Positions 17,320 to 26,597 of a stretch of DNA of 64,000 nt are shown piece after piece. A model generated the notes under the pieces. The model saw nothing but the letters and a program-made list of their open reading frames with translations, made no database searches and was not told the origin of the DNA. The stretch is taken from positions 558,001-622,000 of the forward strand of contig NC_019745.1 of NCBI RefSeq assembly GCF_000317555.1, written 5' to 3'. A program made the position numbers and the translations under genes. This DNA is from Gloeocapsa sp. PCC 7428 (lineage in GTDB: Bacteria; Cyanobacteriota; Cyanobacteriia; Cyanobacteriales; Chroococcidiopsidaceae). Within the stretch, counting starts at the first letter, position 1. Each line of letters begins with the position of its first letter.

Positions 17320-18483
17320 ATGGGTCGAATTGGGGTACTACTACTCAATCTAGGTGGACCGGATCAACTAGAAGATGTCGGACCGTTTCTGTTTAATTTG
17401 TTTTCTGACCCAGAAATCATTCGTCTTCCTTTTCCTTGGTTACAAAAACCCCTAGCTTGGTTTATTTCGACTCGACGGACGAAGCTGTCGCAAGAAAATT
17501 ATCGCCAAATCGGAGGCGGTTCACCGCTACGTCAGATTACCGAAGAACAAGCCGAAGCGCTGGAAAAACAGCTACGCAAAAAAGGACACGAAGCAAAAGT
17601 ATACATCGGGATGCGTTATTGGCATCCATTTACGGAAGAGGCGATCGCCGGCATCAAACGCGATAACATCGAACGCTTAGTGATTCTACCTTTGTACCCG
17701 CAATTCTCAATCAGTACAAGTGGTTCCAGCTTCCGGTTACTGCAAAGACTGTGGCAAGAAGACCCAAAGCTTGAAAAAATTGAATACACCGTGATTCCTT
17801 CTTGGTATAAGCAGCCAAGCTATTTGCAAGCAATGGCGCAGTTAATTGCCCAAGAACTTGACAAGTTTCCTAACCCTGACGCAGTTCACATCTTTTTCAG
17901 CGCGCATGGCGTACCAAAAAGCTACGTTGAAGAAGCAGGCGATCCGTATCAACAGGAAATTGAAGAGTGTACTGCACTCATTATGCAGACACTCAATCGA
18001 CCCAATGCTCATACGCTAGCTTATCAGAGTCGTGTTGGTCCTGTAGAGTGGTTGCAACCTTATACTGAGGATGCACTCAAAGAACTTGGTGCGCAAGGTG
18101 TAGAAAATATCGCAGTTGTTCCAATTAGCTTTGTTTCTGAACACATCGAGACACTACAAGAAATCGATATTGAGTACCGCGAAGTAGCTGAAGAAGCAGG
18201 AATTCACCACTTTTGCCGCGTTCCAGCATTGAACACTCACCCAGTCTTTATTCAAGCGATGGTTGACTTGGTAGAAGAAGCGGTGCGAAACCCCAGCCTG
18301 AAGCTATCGCAAGTGACTCAAATGAAGAAAAAAGTCAGAATGTACCCGCAAGAACGTTGGGAGTGGGGTATGACGACAACAGCAGAAGTCTGGAACGGTC
18401 GCTTGGCAATGTTAGGCTTTTTAGCGTTAGTGATCGAGTTAATTACAGGACGCGGGTTACTACACTTTGTCGGAATTTTATAA
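17320..18483 (+). CDS. hemH: Ferrochelatase with C-terminal chlorophyll-binding domain
   Basis: This 387-residue enzyme inserts ferrous iron into protoporphyrin IX, the last step of protoheme synthesis. The ferrochelatase core (residues 1-320) contains the catalytic histidine in [11 protein letters not shown] and the metal-path glutamate in [12 protein letters not shown] linker leads to a CAB/LHC-like transmembrane helix ([19 protein letters not shown]), which cyanobacterial ferrochelatases share with high-light-inducible proteins; it can bind chlorophyll and carotenoid. Start ATG gives [16 protein letters not shown], the usual N terminus. The final 20 codons recur as a truncated fragment at 42,796-42,860. 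Confidence 0.95.
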   Translation: MGRIGVLLLNLGGPDQLEDVGPFLFNLFSDPEIIRLPFPWLQKPLAWFISTRRTKLSQENYRQIGGGSPLRQITEEQAEALEKQLRKKGHEAKVYIGMRYWHPFTEEAIAGIKRDNIERLVILPLYPQFSISTSGSSFRLLQRLWQEDPKLEKIEYTVIPSWYKQPSYLQAMAQLIAQELDKFPNPDAVHIFFSAHGVPKSYVEEAGDPYQQEIEECTALIMQTLNRPNAHTLAYQSRVGPVEWLQPYTEDALKELGAQGVENIAVVPISFVSEHIETLQEIDIEYREVAEEAGIHHFCRVPALNTHPVFIQAMVDLVEEAVRNPSLKLSQVTQMKKKVRMYPQERWEWGMTTTAEVWNGRLAMLGFLALVIELITGRGLLHFVGIL

Positions 18484-18627
18484 GATATGTTGGATCGCTA
18501 ATATCAGGCTATTTCATTCTCAGCAGATAGTTGATAAGCAAGTCAGCTGAGATTCAACATATTACTACTGTTCAACCATAAGCACGCCTGCTATTGAGGC
18601 GCATGGTAAAAGCATAATCTAGCCTGT

Positions 18628-18758
18628 TTACTCTGGTAGCAAGATGTCGAGGGTTTCTAGCGATTGGTGCAAGTAGCGGAAGTCTTTTGTTAGAGCGTAG
18701 TTGGCAGATTGTTGGTAGGGTGCGATCGCACTACGTAAATTGTAGTGTGTATAAGTTT
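18628..18758 (-). pseudogene. 3' remnant of an unidentified gene cut by the IS
   Basis: On the minus strand a frame ending with TAA at 18,630-18,628 reads back through ILLPE, LHQSLETLD, ALTKDFRY and APYQQSAN to THYNLRS, meeting the IS end with no start codon. It looks like the last 40 or so codons of a protein whose 5' part was removed when the adjacent IS inserted or recombined. I do not recognise the family. Confidence 0.5.
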
Positions 18759-19043
18759 AACCTGAGTTCGGGTTAAACATATGAAGGTAAAAGCCATTCA
18801 AGTTGAAGGCTAGGTTTCTGAGGTTGATGACAATAAGCGATTAAGCCGCAAAGAACGTTAACGCAAAAATTAACGGGGCTTCGATGCCTTGAATGAACAA
18901 TTGTGAGAAATATTCTTGAGTTGGTCGTTAATGGTTTCAATAAGGCAGCGTTGACGCGACAAAAGCTTGTCATGAAGACGCATAAGCTGATTGTTCATGT
19001 TGCGACGAGGTTTAGCAAAAAATTCAATCCCAAAATCTTTACC

Positions 19044-19086
19044 GGACACTTGCTTTAAGCGCGGTCTCCCCGCCACCGCAGTGTCC
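19044..19086. repeat. 43-bp hairpin element inside IS copy 1
   Basis: Arms GGACACT and AGTGTCC enclose GCGGTCTCCCCGC. The element has the same 43-bp length, arms and core type as the one in the mysA 3' end (26,607-26,649). It adds codons in frame to the transposase between LFED and FGIEF. Confidence 0.8.
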
Positions 19087-19632
19087 TCAAACAGTCGAGA
19101 AGTCAGTTTTTGAGAGACATCACCTCTATCAGCAAAGATTTTGCCAAATAGACCACGCTCGTAAATCAGGCACGGGTTGACGGTCATCAATATTACCTGC
19201 ACTCACAGTCACATTTAAGAGTTGCCCAAACGCATTGACATGGCAGCGGTTGCAAAGGACACCGCCGCAACATTAGCTGACGACCAGATGAAGTTTGAAA
19301 CCAAAAACCAATCTACAGAAGTTTTGCCACGGGCGGCTAAACCTTTAAACACCTGATGATTAGAAATCCGACGATTCTGGCAAACTTTTAAGCTTGTGGA
19401 ATCGATAAAACTGATACCCGTACAAGTGCCAAAACAATGCTTCAGATAGACAAGCCACTGCGTTGGGCGGCTTTGCCGACTTGTAGCAAGTGGCGCGCAC
19501 TACGGTATCAAGGTTGATGCTATCCATTCAACAAATCGTTGCTCACTCGGTAACCCAGGAAATGCGCAACTCCATTGCTGTTTGACCTGATTCAACTAAA
19601 AATGCTTGAAATTTCGCGAGTGATTTTGATAT

Positions 19633-19672
19633 ATCAACGGGCGGCGAGGTTTCCTCGCCGGTATTAGTTGAT
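19633..19672. repeat. 40-bp nested hairpin element inside IS copy 1
   Basis: ATCAAC and GTTGAT flank a strong inner hairpin, CGGCGAGG-TTT-CCTCGCCG. It interrupts the conserved transposase segment after IVIAFHQ. Copy 2 carries the same element at 43,736-43,775. Confidence 0.8.
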
Positions 19673-20127
19673 GGAACGCAATCACAATCGTGATGATTTC
19701 ACTCAAACATAAACGAGTTGCACGAATACGCTTTATCCCTCCGTGTTTTAATTGCTGTTTATGCCATTGAGCTTCAAATGCTTGACAAAAATCATCTACG
19801 TGGCAAAACAAAACATCTAAACTAATCATAGGGCAGGTTGCTCGATTTGTCGTTATTTTCAGCTTACTACCTGTCCCTTTCCTTATCCCGTACTCAGGTT
19901 AAGTAATGAGTGACTAGTGATTCTAGTGAGTAGTGATGAGTTCACTTTTCCAGTGTTTATCTACTAGCCAAAGCGCCACTATCAATTGAAACTTTTTATA
20001 ACACTTTGTTGCGTTTTGTATAGTTTTCCTTCGGTTTTCGTAAATTCCCTGCGGATCTCTATCTAAAGGGGAATGCTATAGAGAGAGATTTTTGTATTGT
20101 ACGATACCCCAGCGAGATGAGCGAGTC

Positions 20128-23085
20128 ATGGACTACAGCGGTTGGAATATTTTTGAAACTCAGTTCGATCCAGCAGAATTGCACCACAAGGAGACACTTT
20201 TTACTTTAGGCAACGGTTATCTTGGTACGCGCGGGAGCTTTGAAGAGGGCTACCCAAATGCCAGCGCGGCAACTATGATTAACGGCGTATACGATGACGT
20301 TCCCGTGATGCATACGGAACTTGTCAACTGTCCTGATTGGTTGCCGTTAACAGTATACATAGGAAGCGATCGCTTTTGTTTGAATCAAGGCGAGATATTA
20401 GAATATCAGCGCCAGCTAGACTTACGCTGGGGGATCGTAAGCCGTGACGTCTTGTGGCGTAGTCCAAGTGGGCATACTGTCAAATTCCACTTTGAGCGGA
20501 TGATTAGTATGGCAGACGATCACGCCTTAGTATTGTACTGCCAGATAACACCCATCGACTTTACTGGTGCGATCGCCCTCGAAGCAAGCATCAATGGCAA
20601 CATTGATAACCACGGTGTCAAGCATTGGGATTGGCTCGAACAAGGCGGTAGCAACAATCAAGCGTGGTTACACCAGCGCTGTATTCATTCGGAAATTGAG
20701 CTAGGGATGGCGTTTCAACTCGCGTGTTCGGAAGCAACCCCTGTTAAATTTACCGGCAACCCAGGCACCCCGACATTAACGACATCATTTCAGGCACAAC
20801 CAGGGAAAACTGTCACTTTAGAAAAAATTGTTACAGTTTTTACTTCGCTGGAAGTGAATCAACCCGTAGCTGCTGCGCAAGAACGGTTAGCGAGTTTACC
20901 GAGTTATTCAACTTTACTCGCAGCCCATGGCGCGGTATGGGATGAGTTATGGCAAGACTGCGATATTGCTATTGCTGGTGACTCCACCGCTCAAGTTGCA
21001 GTTCGTTACAATTTATTTCAACTGCTTGCAGCAGCACCAAGACACAACAACCGCGTGAGTATTCCAGCAAAAACGCTGTCTGGATTTGCGTATCGCGGAC
21101 ACGTCTTTTGGGATACCGAAGTCTTTATCGTTCCTTTCTTTACTTTCACGCAACCGCAAATCGCGCGCAACTTACTGTCTTATCGCTACCACACGCTAGA
21201 AGGCGCAAGACGTAAGGCACAAGCCGCAGGATATGAAGGCGCAATGTTTGCGTGGGAAAGCGCGAATACAGGCGATGAAGTGACTCCACGTTGGGTGTTT
21301 GGTCCTGATGGCGAACCTGTACGTATCTGGTGTGGTGATATTGAAGTTCATATCAATTCGGATATCGCTTACGCGGTTTGGCATTACTGGCAAGCAACAC
21401 GCGATGATGATTGGATGCAGCGCGAGGGAGCAGAAATTATCCTTGATACCGCAGTATTTTGGGGTAGCCGCGTCGAATGGAACAGCGATCGCCAGCGTTA
21501 TGAAATTCGCGATGTCATCGGTCCTGATGAAAACCACGAGCGCGTCGATAATAATACCTTTACCAACCGCATGGCGCAGTGGCACTTGGAAATTGCGTTA
21601 ACGGTATATGATTGGTTACAGCAACACTATCCAGAAAAGGCAACAGAGTTAGCGCAAAAGTTGGATATTCGACCGGAACGAATCAAGCGTTGGTCGCATA
21701 TTATCCGATATATGCTTGTGGCTCAACCTACAGACACAGAAGTTATCGAGCAATTTGAAGGCTTCTTTGACTTAGAAGATATCGACTGGCAAGATTATCA
21801 GTGGCGTACGCAGTCGATGCAGGCGATTCTCGGCGTTGAAGGAACAAACGAAAAGCAAATTCTTAAACAGCCCGATATCTTGATGCTGTTATACCTGCTA
21901 CGAGATCAGCCATTGCGAACTGAGATGAGTGCCCAGCAGCGGCGTCAGCTATTGCAAGCAAATTGGAATTACTATACCCCCCGCACCGATCACACTTACG
22001 GTTCTTCGTTAGGACCGGCGATTCATGCGATCTTAGCGTGTGAATTAGACGATCCGGCTGCTGCTTACGAACATTTTATGCGAGCAGCGCTGGTAGATAT
22101 CAAGGATGTTCGCGGTAATGCCGCCGAAGGCGTTCACGCAGCTTCCGCAGGTGGAGTATGGCAAGCGGTTATTGCTGGTTTTGCAGGCGTGCGTTTAACC
22201 GAAGCAGGACCTGTTGTTGAGCGATCGCATTTACCATCGAACTGGACGCGTTTGCAGTTTCAGCTGCAATGGCAACAACAGTGGTACAAGTTTGACATCT
22301 CACCCGATGCCGTACTTATGACAACACACAAACCGGAAGCCTCAGAAACGTATTCTGAGGAGTTAAATCAAGTCAGACCCAATCGCACACTCAGCGATCG
22401 CTGTCCCATAACTCCGTTGCGGGGTGTCATTTTTGACTTAGATGGTGTGTTAACCGACACGTCTGAGTATCATTACTTAGCCTGGAAGCAACTTGCCGAT
22501 GAAATTGGGATTGCCTTCGATCGTCAAGCTAACGAGCAAATGCGGGGCTTGTCACGCCGCGATTCACTGTTACATATGTTAGGCGATCGCGCCGTGAGTG
22601 AAGCCCAACTTCAGGAAATGATGGTACGCAAAAACAGCTACTACGAGCAGTTAATTCACAATCTCACACCAGCAGATTTACTTCCAGGGGCGCTTGACTT
22701 ATTAGATGAATTGCAAGCAGCGGATATCAAAGTTGCGATCGGTTCATCGAGTAAAAATGCTCGTCTTGTGTGTCAACGCTTGGGGATTGCGGAACGCTTG
22801 AATGCGATCGCTGATGGCTATAGTGTTGAACATCATAAACCAGCCCCCGATGTCTTTCTGTACGCAGCCCAACAGTTAGGCTTGCAGCCTCACGAGTGCC
22901 TCGTTGTTGAAGACGCGGGTTCAGGAGTTGCAGCCGGATTAGCCGCCGGAATGTGGGTTTTGGGACTTGGACCCGTTGAACGCGTTGGTCATGCTCATCT
23001 AGTCCGCGATAACTTAGCTGGGCTAGAGTGGCAACAACTTGTAGTAGATCTAGAGCAATCTCAAATGCTTGTTTGTCGTGACTAG
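20128..23085 (+). CDS. GH65 disaccharide phosphorylase fused to beta-phosphoglucomutase
   Basis: This 985-residue fusion has two enzymes. The N-terminal 760 or so residues form a glycoside hydrolase family 65 (alpha/alpha)6 phosphorylase for an alpha-glucobiose (maltose, trehalose, kojibiose or nigerose), with the general-acid Glu in GPDENHERVDNN. The C-terminal 220 residues are a HAD-family beta-phosphoglucomutase (GVIFDLDGVLTDTSEYH, then IGSSSKN and VVEDAGSG). Together they would turn a disaccharide and phosphate into glucose and glucose-6-phosphate without releasing beta-glucose-1-phosphate. I prefer the ATG at 20,128 (MDYSGWNIFETQFD); an in-frame TTG lies 36 bases upstream. Substrate cannot be set from sequence. 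Confidence 0.9.
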   Translation: MDYSGWNIFETQFDPAELHHKETLFTLGNGYLGTRGSFEEGYPNASAATMINGVYDDVPVMHTELVNCPDWLPLTVYIGSDRFCLNQGEILEYQRQLDLRWGIVSRDVLWRSPSGHTVKFHFERMISMADDHALVLYCQITPIDFTGAIALEASINGNIDNHGVKHWDWLEQGGSNNQAWLHQRCIHSEIELGMAFQLACSEATPVKFTGNPGTPTLTTSFQAQPGKTVTLEKIVTVFTSLEVNQPVAAAQERLASLPSYSTLLAAHGAVWDELWQDCDIAIAGDSTAQVAVRYNLFQLLAAAPRHNNRVSIPAKTLSGFAYRGHVFWDTEVFIVPFFTFTQPQIARNLLSYRYHTLEGARRKAQAAGYEGAMFAWESANTGDEVTPRWVFGPDGEPVRIWCGDIEVHINSDIAYAVWHYWQATRDDDWMQREGAEIILDTAVFWGSRVEWNSDRQRYEIRDVIGPDENHERVDNNTFTNRMAQWHLEIALTVYDWLQQHYPEKATELAQKLDIRPERIKRWSHIIRYMLVAQPTDTEVIEQFEGFFDLEDIDWQDYQWRTQSMQAILGVEGTNEKQILKQPDILMLLYLLRDQPLRTEMSAQQRRQLLQANWNYYTPRTDHTYGSSLGPAIHAILACELDDPAAAYEHFMRAALVDIKDVRGNAAEGVHAASAGGVWQAVIAGFAGVRLTEAGPVVERSHLPSNWTRLQFQLQWQQQWYKFDISPDAVLMTTHKPEASETYSEELNQVRPNRTLSDRCPITPLRGVIFDLDGVLTDTSEYHYLAWKQLADEIGIAFDRQANEQMRGLSRRDSLLHMLGDRAVSEAQLQEMMVRKNSYYEQLIHNLTPADLLPGALDLLDELQAADIKVAIGSSSKNARLVCQRLGIAERLNAIADGYSVEHHKPAPDVFLYAAQQLGLQPHECLVVEDAGSGVAAGLAAGMWVLGLGPVERVGHAHLVRDNLAGLEWQQLVVDLEQSQMLVCRD

Positions 23086-23100
23086 TATGAATAAACTTGT

Positions 23101-23121
23101 GGGTAGACATCTTGCCTACCC
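23101..23121. repeat. GGGTAG...CTACCC hairpin downstream of the GH65 gene
   Basis: The hairpin arms GGGTAG and CTACCC enclose ACATCTTGC. A near-inverse copy (GTAGGTAAGATGTCTAC) lies at 24,467-24,483 on the other side of the methyltransferase gene. It could also act as a weak terminator. Confidence 0.6.
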
Positions 23122-23186
23122 TATTTCTATCGGTAAAAACTACTTGCATCGATGCGACTGCGAATAAATTCACCGCCATTACAAAC

Positions 23187-23279
23187 AAAGTCCACGGAAG
23201 TGGACTTTCTCATCAAACTCTTAATCTTAGTGTGCGGAGGCACACTTTGTTTAGGTAGCCCCGAAGGAAGTCGGAAGGC
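23187..23279. repeat. Dispersed hairpin block, copy B
   Basis: It contains a perfect 9-bp hairpin (AAAGTCCAC-GGAA-GTGGACTTT, 23,187-23,208), a 7-bp hairpin (AGTGTGC-GGAG-GCACACT, 23,229-23,246) and GTAGCCCCGAAGGAAGTCGG. The last part matches 15,758-15,777 and the first hairpin type recurs at 32,714-32,731. It may also terminate the convergent genes on either side. Confidence 0.75.
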
Positions 23280-23301
23280 ATCTACGATTTCTACAAAAGA
23301 T

Positions 23302-24357
23302 TTAATCAACTAAACCAAATTCCAGTGCTGAGAGATTCGTTCCCGTACGCACGACATTCTCTAGCTGAAAACCACTCGCTGTAAACAAGCGTTCATATTC
23401 CTTCTGAGTACGCCACGCGCCGCCAGGAACTGCCACCATAATTTGTGTTGCAAACAGTGATGGAATAATACCATCAGGACAAACTGTTGGCTCGCCTAAA
23501 TCGGGAACAATACATTGTAATAAAACGACCTTGCCGTGTTTTGGCAGTGCTTCTCGACAATACCGTAGTATCGTCAGAGCATCCTCATCTTTCCACGAAG
23601 ATAGAAAATACTTCATCACGATCGCATCCGCCCCAGTCGGCAACCCTTCAAAGACATCCCCTGTGACGATTTGGACAGCATCAGCCGCAACACCTTGTTT
23701 TTGTATATATGCAGGTGCTGTTTCTGTCACATACGGCAAATCAAATAACATACCTTTACAGCCAAAGCGCTTGACAATTTTAGAAATTAACCCGCCTTGA
23801 CCGCCACCAACATCCATTACTGTACCAAAGCGGCTAAAGTCAAAAACATCGAGCAAGGCATCAACAGCATGATCGGTTAAGAAACTCATCGCTTTGATGA
23901 AAACATCGCCACTCCAGTCCTCATCCCGCGTAAACTCATAAACCGTTTTGCCATTAGCACGCTCAAACGGCACTTCACCAGTGTGTAAACACGTTTCTAA
24001 CTCCTTCCAAGCATCCCACTGTGCTGGTTCAATAATATGCATTGCAAAATGCCCAATCGAAGGTCCGGCGTTTGTCACAAGCAGATTGGACACTTCAGTA
24101 GCAGCAAAAATTTTTCCTGGCTGTTCTTCTAAAACGCCTAAATGCCCTAAAGCACGCAGAATAACGTAGAGTTTGTCTGCTTTAGTTGCAGTTTTTTCCG
24201 CTAGCGTTTCAATATTTTGTGAACCTTCAGACAATATATTAAAAATATCTAGGCGTGTGGCTACGTATAAACACTGGCTTTCCCAGAAAGCTTGAATCAT
24301 GCCAAAAACTTTCTTTTTGGCTTCCATGTTGTTTTTTTGAGCAAGTGTTGTTGTCAT
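23302..24357 (-). CDS. Methyltransferase-fold protein (plant-type OMT family, catalytic His replaced)
   Basis: This 351-residue protein has the two-part layout of plant-type O-methyltransferases. A winged-helix dimerisation domain (residues about 15-110) is followed by a SAM-binding Rossmann domain with VMDVGGGQGGLISKIVKRF (motif I), MLFDLPYV and IVTGDVFEGLPTGAD. Where family members have LHDW with a catalytic histidine, this one reads KYFLSSWKDEDA, so the usual base is a serine. It may methylate by another mechanism, or catalyse a different SAM-supported reaction as RdmB-like relatives do. GGAG precedes the ATG. It lies 156 bp downstream of mysC on the same strand, so a link to mycosporine synthesis is likely but unproven. 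Confidence 0.8.
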   Translation of the reverse strand: MTTTLAQKNNMEAKKKVFGMIQAFWESQCLYVATRLDIFNILSEGSQNIETLAEKTATKADKLYVILRALGHLGVLEEQPGKIFAATEVSNLLVTNAGPSIGHFAMHIIEPAQWDAWKELETCLHTGEVPFERANGKTVYEFTRDEDWSGDVFIKAMSFLTDHAVDALLDVFDFSRFGTVMDVGGGQGGLISKIVKRFGCKGMLFDLPYVTETAPAYIQKQGVAADAVQIVTGDVFEGLPTGADAIVMKYFLSSWKDEDALTILRYCREALPKHGKVVLLQCIVPDLGEPTVCPDGIIPSLFATQIMVAVPGGAWRTQKEYERLFTASGFQLENVVRTGTNLSALEFGLVD

Positions 24358-24466
24358 TGAAACTCCGCTATGAATTAAATGTTTCAGGATTTAGGCGAAA
24401 TTATGAAAGAACCACAAAGAACACAAAGGTAATAGAGGGTTCTTGCGTAGGTTCGATATTTGAGAG

Positions 24467-24483
24467 GTAGGTAAGATGTCTAC
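24467..24483. repeat. GTAG...CTAC repeat, inverted partner of 23,101-23,121
   Basis: GTAGGTAAGATGTCTAC is the inverse of the core at 23,104-23,120 with one mismatch, so the methyltransferase-fold gene is bracketed by inverted copies. Confidence 0.6.
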
Positions 24484-24513
24484 TCTACAAGCTGCTAGTT
24501 TTTTATTGATGAA

Positions 24514-25881
24514 TCAATCGCCTCCCAACTGCACCAGCTTGCCAATATTAAAGTCAATGCGTTCCCAGCCTTTCAGTTGACGTACATTGTTGAGAATGAG
24601 CAGGGGAATTTGCCAGTGGTTGACTCCGAGAAATGGTAGGGGATCGCGCGGATGAAATACTGGATCTACGCCATTGAAAATAATACCGAGCCGATACTGT
24701 AGATCTTTCCAAGATTTGACTTTTGTTAGTAACCGCCAAAGCTCGTGAAATGTCCAATACGTCGGCTTACTCTCAGGTAATGGCTGCACAGGTTCTTTTG
24801 GTGCTTGCGCACTACTACTGAGGTAAGCATCTGCCACTACTTTTGGCTGGTCGTGGAACATCGTAATACAAGTACTCGTTCGCGGATTGCATTCAATCGG
24901 ATACACCGTGCCATCTTCTGCTTGAATGAAATCCAAGCAAATTTGCCCCGTCAAGTTAAGTTCTTTAACAAAGCGCGTCACCCAATCGAGAATCGCTGGA
25001 TTGTAGTCATGTTCGTAGTTGACTAAAAAGTCGCAGGATTTAGAACACGCGTAAAGCAGCAACTTTCCATCTCGAACAACAGCATGAGTACAGTACTCTT
25101 GCCCTTTGAGAAATTCCTGCATAATCCAGGGATTTTCCGCACTGATTGGCAAACTGTGAACGTACTCTGCCATTTTTTCGGGCGCGCAGGGCAACTTGAG
25201 CAATGCTAAGCGGTTAATTGAGTCGTAAGCAATGCTTTTGAGAATATACTGGCTACCGTCAGCGGCGAAGTCGAAGTTGAGGACTTGTTCTGGGTTTGTA
25301 ATCAGGAAGGTTTTCGGTGCAGACAACCCGACAGAATGCGCTTTTTGGTTGAAAGTGAACTTGTTGTCTAGTAACTTTGTTGTTTCAGCGTCAAAAGCAA
25401 ACACCTCGCAGTAAGGCGACAATGCTGGTTTTGCTAAGGAGTCGTAATAGCTAGCAACTGGGCTAGATACGGGAATGAACATATCAATTTTTTCTTGTTT
25501 GACAATGTTCAATAATCCTTGAATGTAGCCTTCAGCGTCGTGTTGTGGTGCGGGAACTGTGTATAAAGCTTCTACGCAGTTAGAAAACTGATTGCCTGAT
25601 AACCAGTACTTTTTGGTTTCTACCATGAAAACCTGATGCCCAGCCGCATGAAACGATCGCGCCAAGGTTAAGCACTTTGTCATTTTGGCACCAGTCAGTA
25701 AAATCCGTTTGGGTTCCACCTGCACGCGGCGCTTTTGAAATAAGCTTGTCAGCGAACTCCAAAGCAGCGCACCAACAACAACGCTCAAAGAAAATGGAAA
25801 AGCCAATAAAAGTAAAGTCAAAGTACCGAGGCTTTTGAGCAAAGCAAAAGTTCGCTCGCTGGTAGTTTGTCCTGATTGCAT
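24514..25881 (-). CDS. mysC: MysC: ATP-grasp mycosporine-glycine synthase
   Basis: This 455-residue ATP-grasp ligase is predicted to join 4-deoxygadusol with glycine to make mycosporine-glycine. The N terminus has a hydrophobic anchor (residues about 15-36). The remainder matches the MysC pattern: ILLTGAKMTKCLTLARSFHAAGH, KYWLSGNQFSN, SSPVASYYDSLAKPALS, ATP-grasp QEFLKGQEYCTHAVV, metal-binding IECNPRTSTCITMF, and the terminal WERIDFNIGKLVQLGGD. Length agrees with the Anabaena enzyme as I recall it. Only 24 bp separate it from mysB upstream. No MysD ligase or NRPS-like MysE is present nearby, so a mono-substituted mycosporine is the simplest product. Glycine is assumed by homology. Confidence 0.9.
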   Translation of the reverse strand: MQSGQTTSERTFALLKSLGTLTLLLLAFPFSLSVVVGALLWSSLTSLFQKRRVQVEPKRILLTGAKMTKCLTLARSFHAAGHQVFMVETKKYWLSGNQFSNCVEALYTVPAPQHDAEGYIQGLLNIVKQEKIDMFIPVSSPVASYYDSLAKPALSPYCEVFAFDAETTKLLDNKFTFNQKAHSVGLSAPKTFLITNPEQVLNFDFAADGSQYILKSIAYDSINRLALLKLPCAPEKMAEYVHSLPISAENPWIMQEFLKGQEYCTHAVVRDGKLLLYACSKSCDFLVNYEHDYNPAILDWVTRFVKELNLTGQICLDFIQAEDGTVYPIECNPRTSTCITMFHDQPKVVADAYLSSSAQAPKEPVQPLPESKPTYWTFHELWRLLTKVKSWKDLQYRLGIIFNGVDPVFHPRDPLPFLGVNHWQIPLLILNNVRQLKGWERIDFNIGKLVQLGGD

Positions 25882-25905
25882 GATTACACGCCTTAGAAAA
25901 CGGAT

Positions 25906-26565
25906 TTAGGCAGTTACCGCTACAAGCGTTCCATCTCCAGCCGGAAATACGGTACTCATGACACGCTTAGAAGTAGCAACGTGTTTGTGGAACATTTGCA
26001 TCGCTTTTACTCCTTCATCGGTTGTATCCGCATCAAGGATAGTACGGTGGAGGAATACATTATGAGCAACGATAAACCCGCCAGGACGAGTATTTTCTAA
26101 TGCCCAATCAAAGTAATCGATGTAGCCCGTTTTTTCGGCATCGATGAATACAAAATCAAAAGGTCCTTGTGCAGCAATCGAATCAACTAATACGTGCGCA
26201 TCGCCACAAAGAATCTCGATTTGGTGAGCAACATTGGCTTTGGCAAAATTGTCTTTAGCAATGTCCGCGCACATCGGTTCTTTCTCGAAGGTAAACAGTT
26301 TACCTCCTGGTGCTAAGCCACGCGCAATCCAAATACTGCTATATCCGACAAGTGTGCCAAATTCTACTGCGGATTTGGCATTGCTGGCGCGGACGAGTAG
26401 TTGCAGAAAGCGCCCTTCCTCTGGATTGATATCGTGGGGAGGTAAGCCTTCTTTGGGTGGGCGATCGCGAATTTGTTGTAAGGTTTCATCTTCAACAATG
26501 AACAAGTTGCGAATATATTGACTGAGTTGCTCGTTGTATTCAATCGTCTCGTTGACTGTAGTCAT
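25906..26565 (-). CDS. mysB: MysB-like SAM-dependent O-methyltransferase
   Basis: This 219-residue cation-dependent O-methyltransferase (caffeoyl-CoA OMT type) probably makes 4-deoxygadusol from the cyclitol produced by the next gene upstream. Visible motifs are SAVEFGTLVGYSSIWIARGL (SAM-binding motif I), FTFEKEPMCADIAK, and the metal-site region DFVFIDAEKTGYIDYFDW. I chose the ATG at 26,565 (MTTVNETIEYNEQ) because longer readings run into mysA. It is about 60 residues shorter at the N terminus than the Nostoc MysB I remember. It lies 32 bp after mysA and 24 bp before mysC, a tight operon. Confidence 0.85.
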   Translation of the reverse strand: MTTVNETIEYNEQLSQYIRNLFIVEDETLQQIRDRPPKEGLPPHDINPEEGRFLQLLVRASNAKSAVEFGTLVGYSSIWIARGLAPGGKLFTFEKEPMCADIAKDNFAKANVAHQIEILCGDAHVLVDSIAAQGPFDFVFIDAEKTGYIDYFDWALENTRPGGFIVAHNVFLHRTILDADTTDEGVKAMQMFHKHVATSKRVMSTVFPAGDGTLVAVTA

Positions 26566-26597
26566 GGTGGCAATAAAAGCGACAAAGTTAATTTGAA

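Larger units (their letters stand above)
18773..19829 (-). pseudogene. IS982-family transposase, fragmented (copy 1)
   Basis: The frame begins MISLDVLFCHVDDFCQAFE at 19,829 and is typical IS982. It is then interrupted by a 40-bp hairpin insertion (19,633-19,672), in-frame TAG codons, a one-base deletion near 19,305, a 43-bp hairpin insertion (19,044-19,086) and a frameshift before the C-terminal piece [20 protein letters not shown] ending at 18,773. It cannot make an active transposase. Confidence 0.85.
18759..19900 (-). mobile_element. IS982-family insertion sequence, copy 1 (decayed)
   Basis: The element is 1,142 bp with terminal inverted repeats AACCTGAGTTCGGG (left) and CCCGTACTCAGGTT (right). 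It carries an IS982-type transposase in pieces. It matches copy 2 (42,861-44,003) almost base for base; the difference I found is one A fewer in an A-run near 19,305. I see no clear target duplication. A 3' gene remnant abuts its left side, which suggests deletion or recombination after insertion. Confidence 0.85.
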
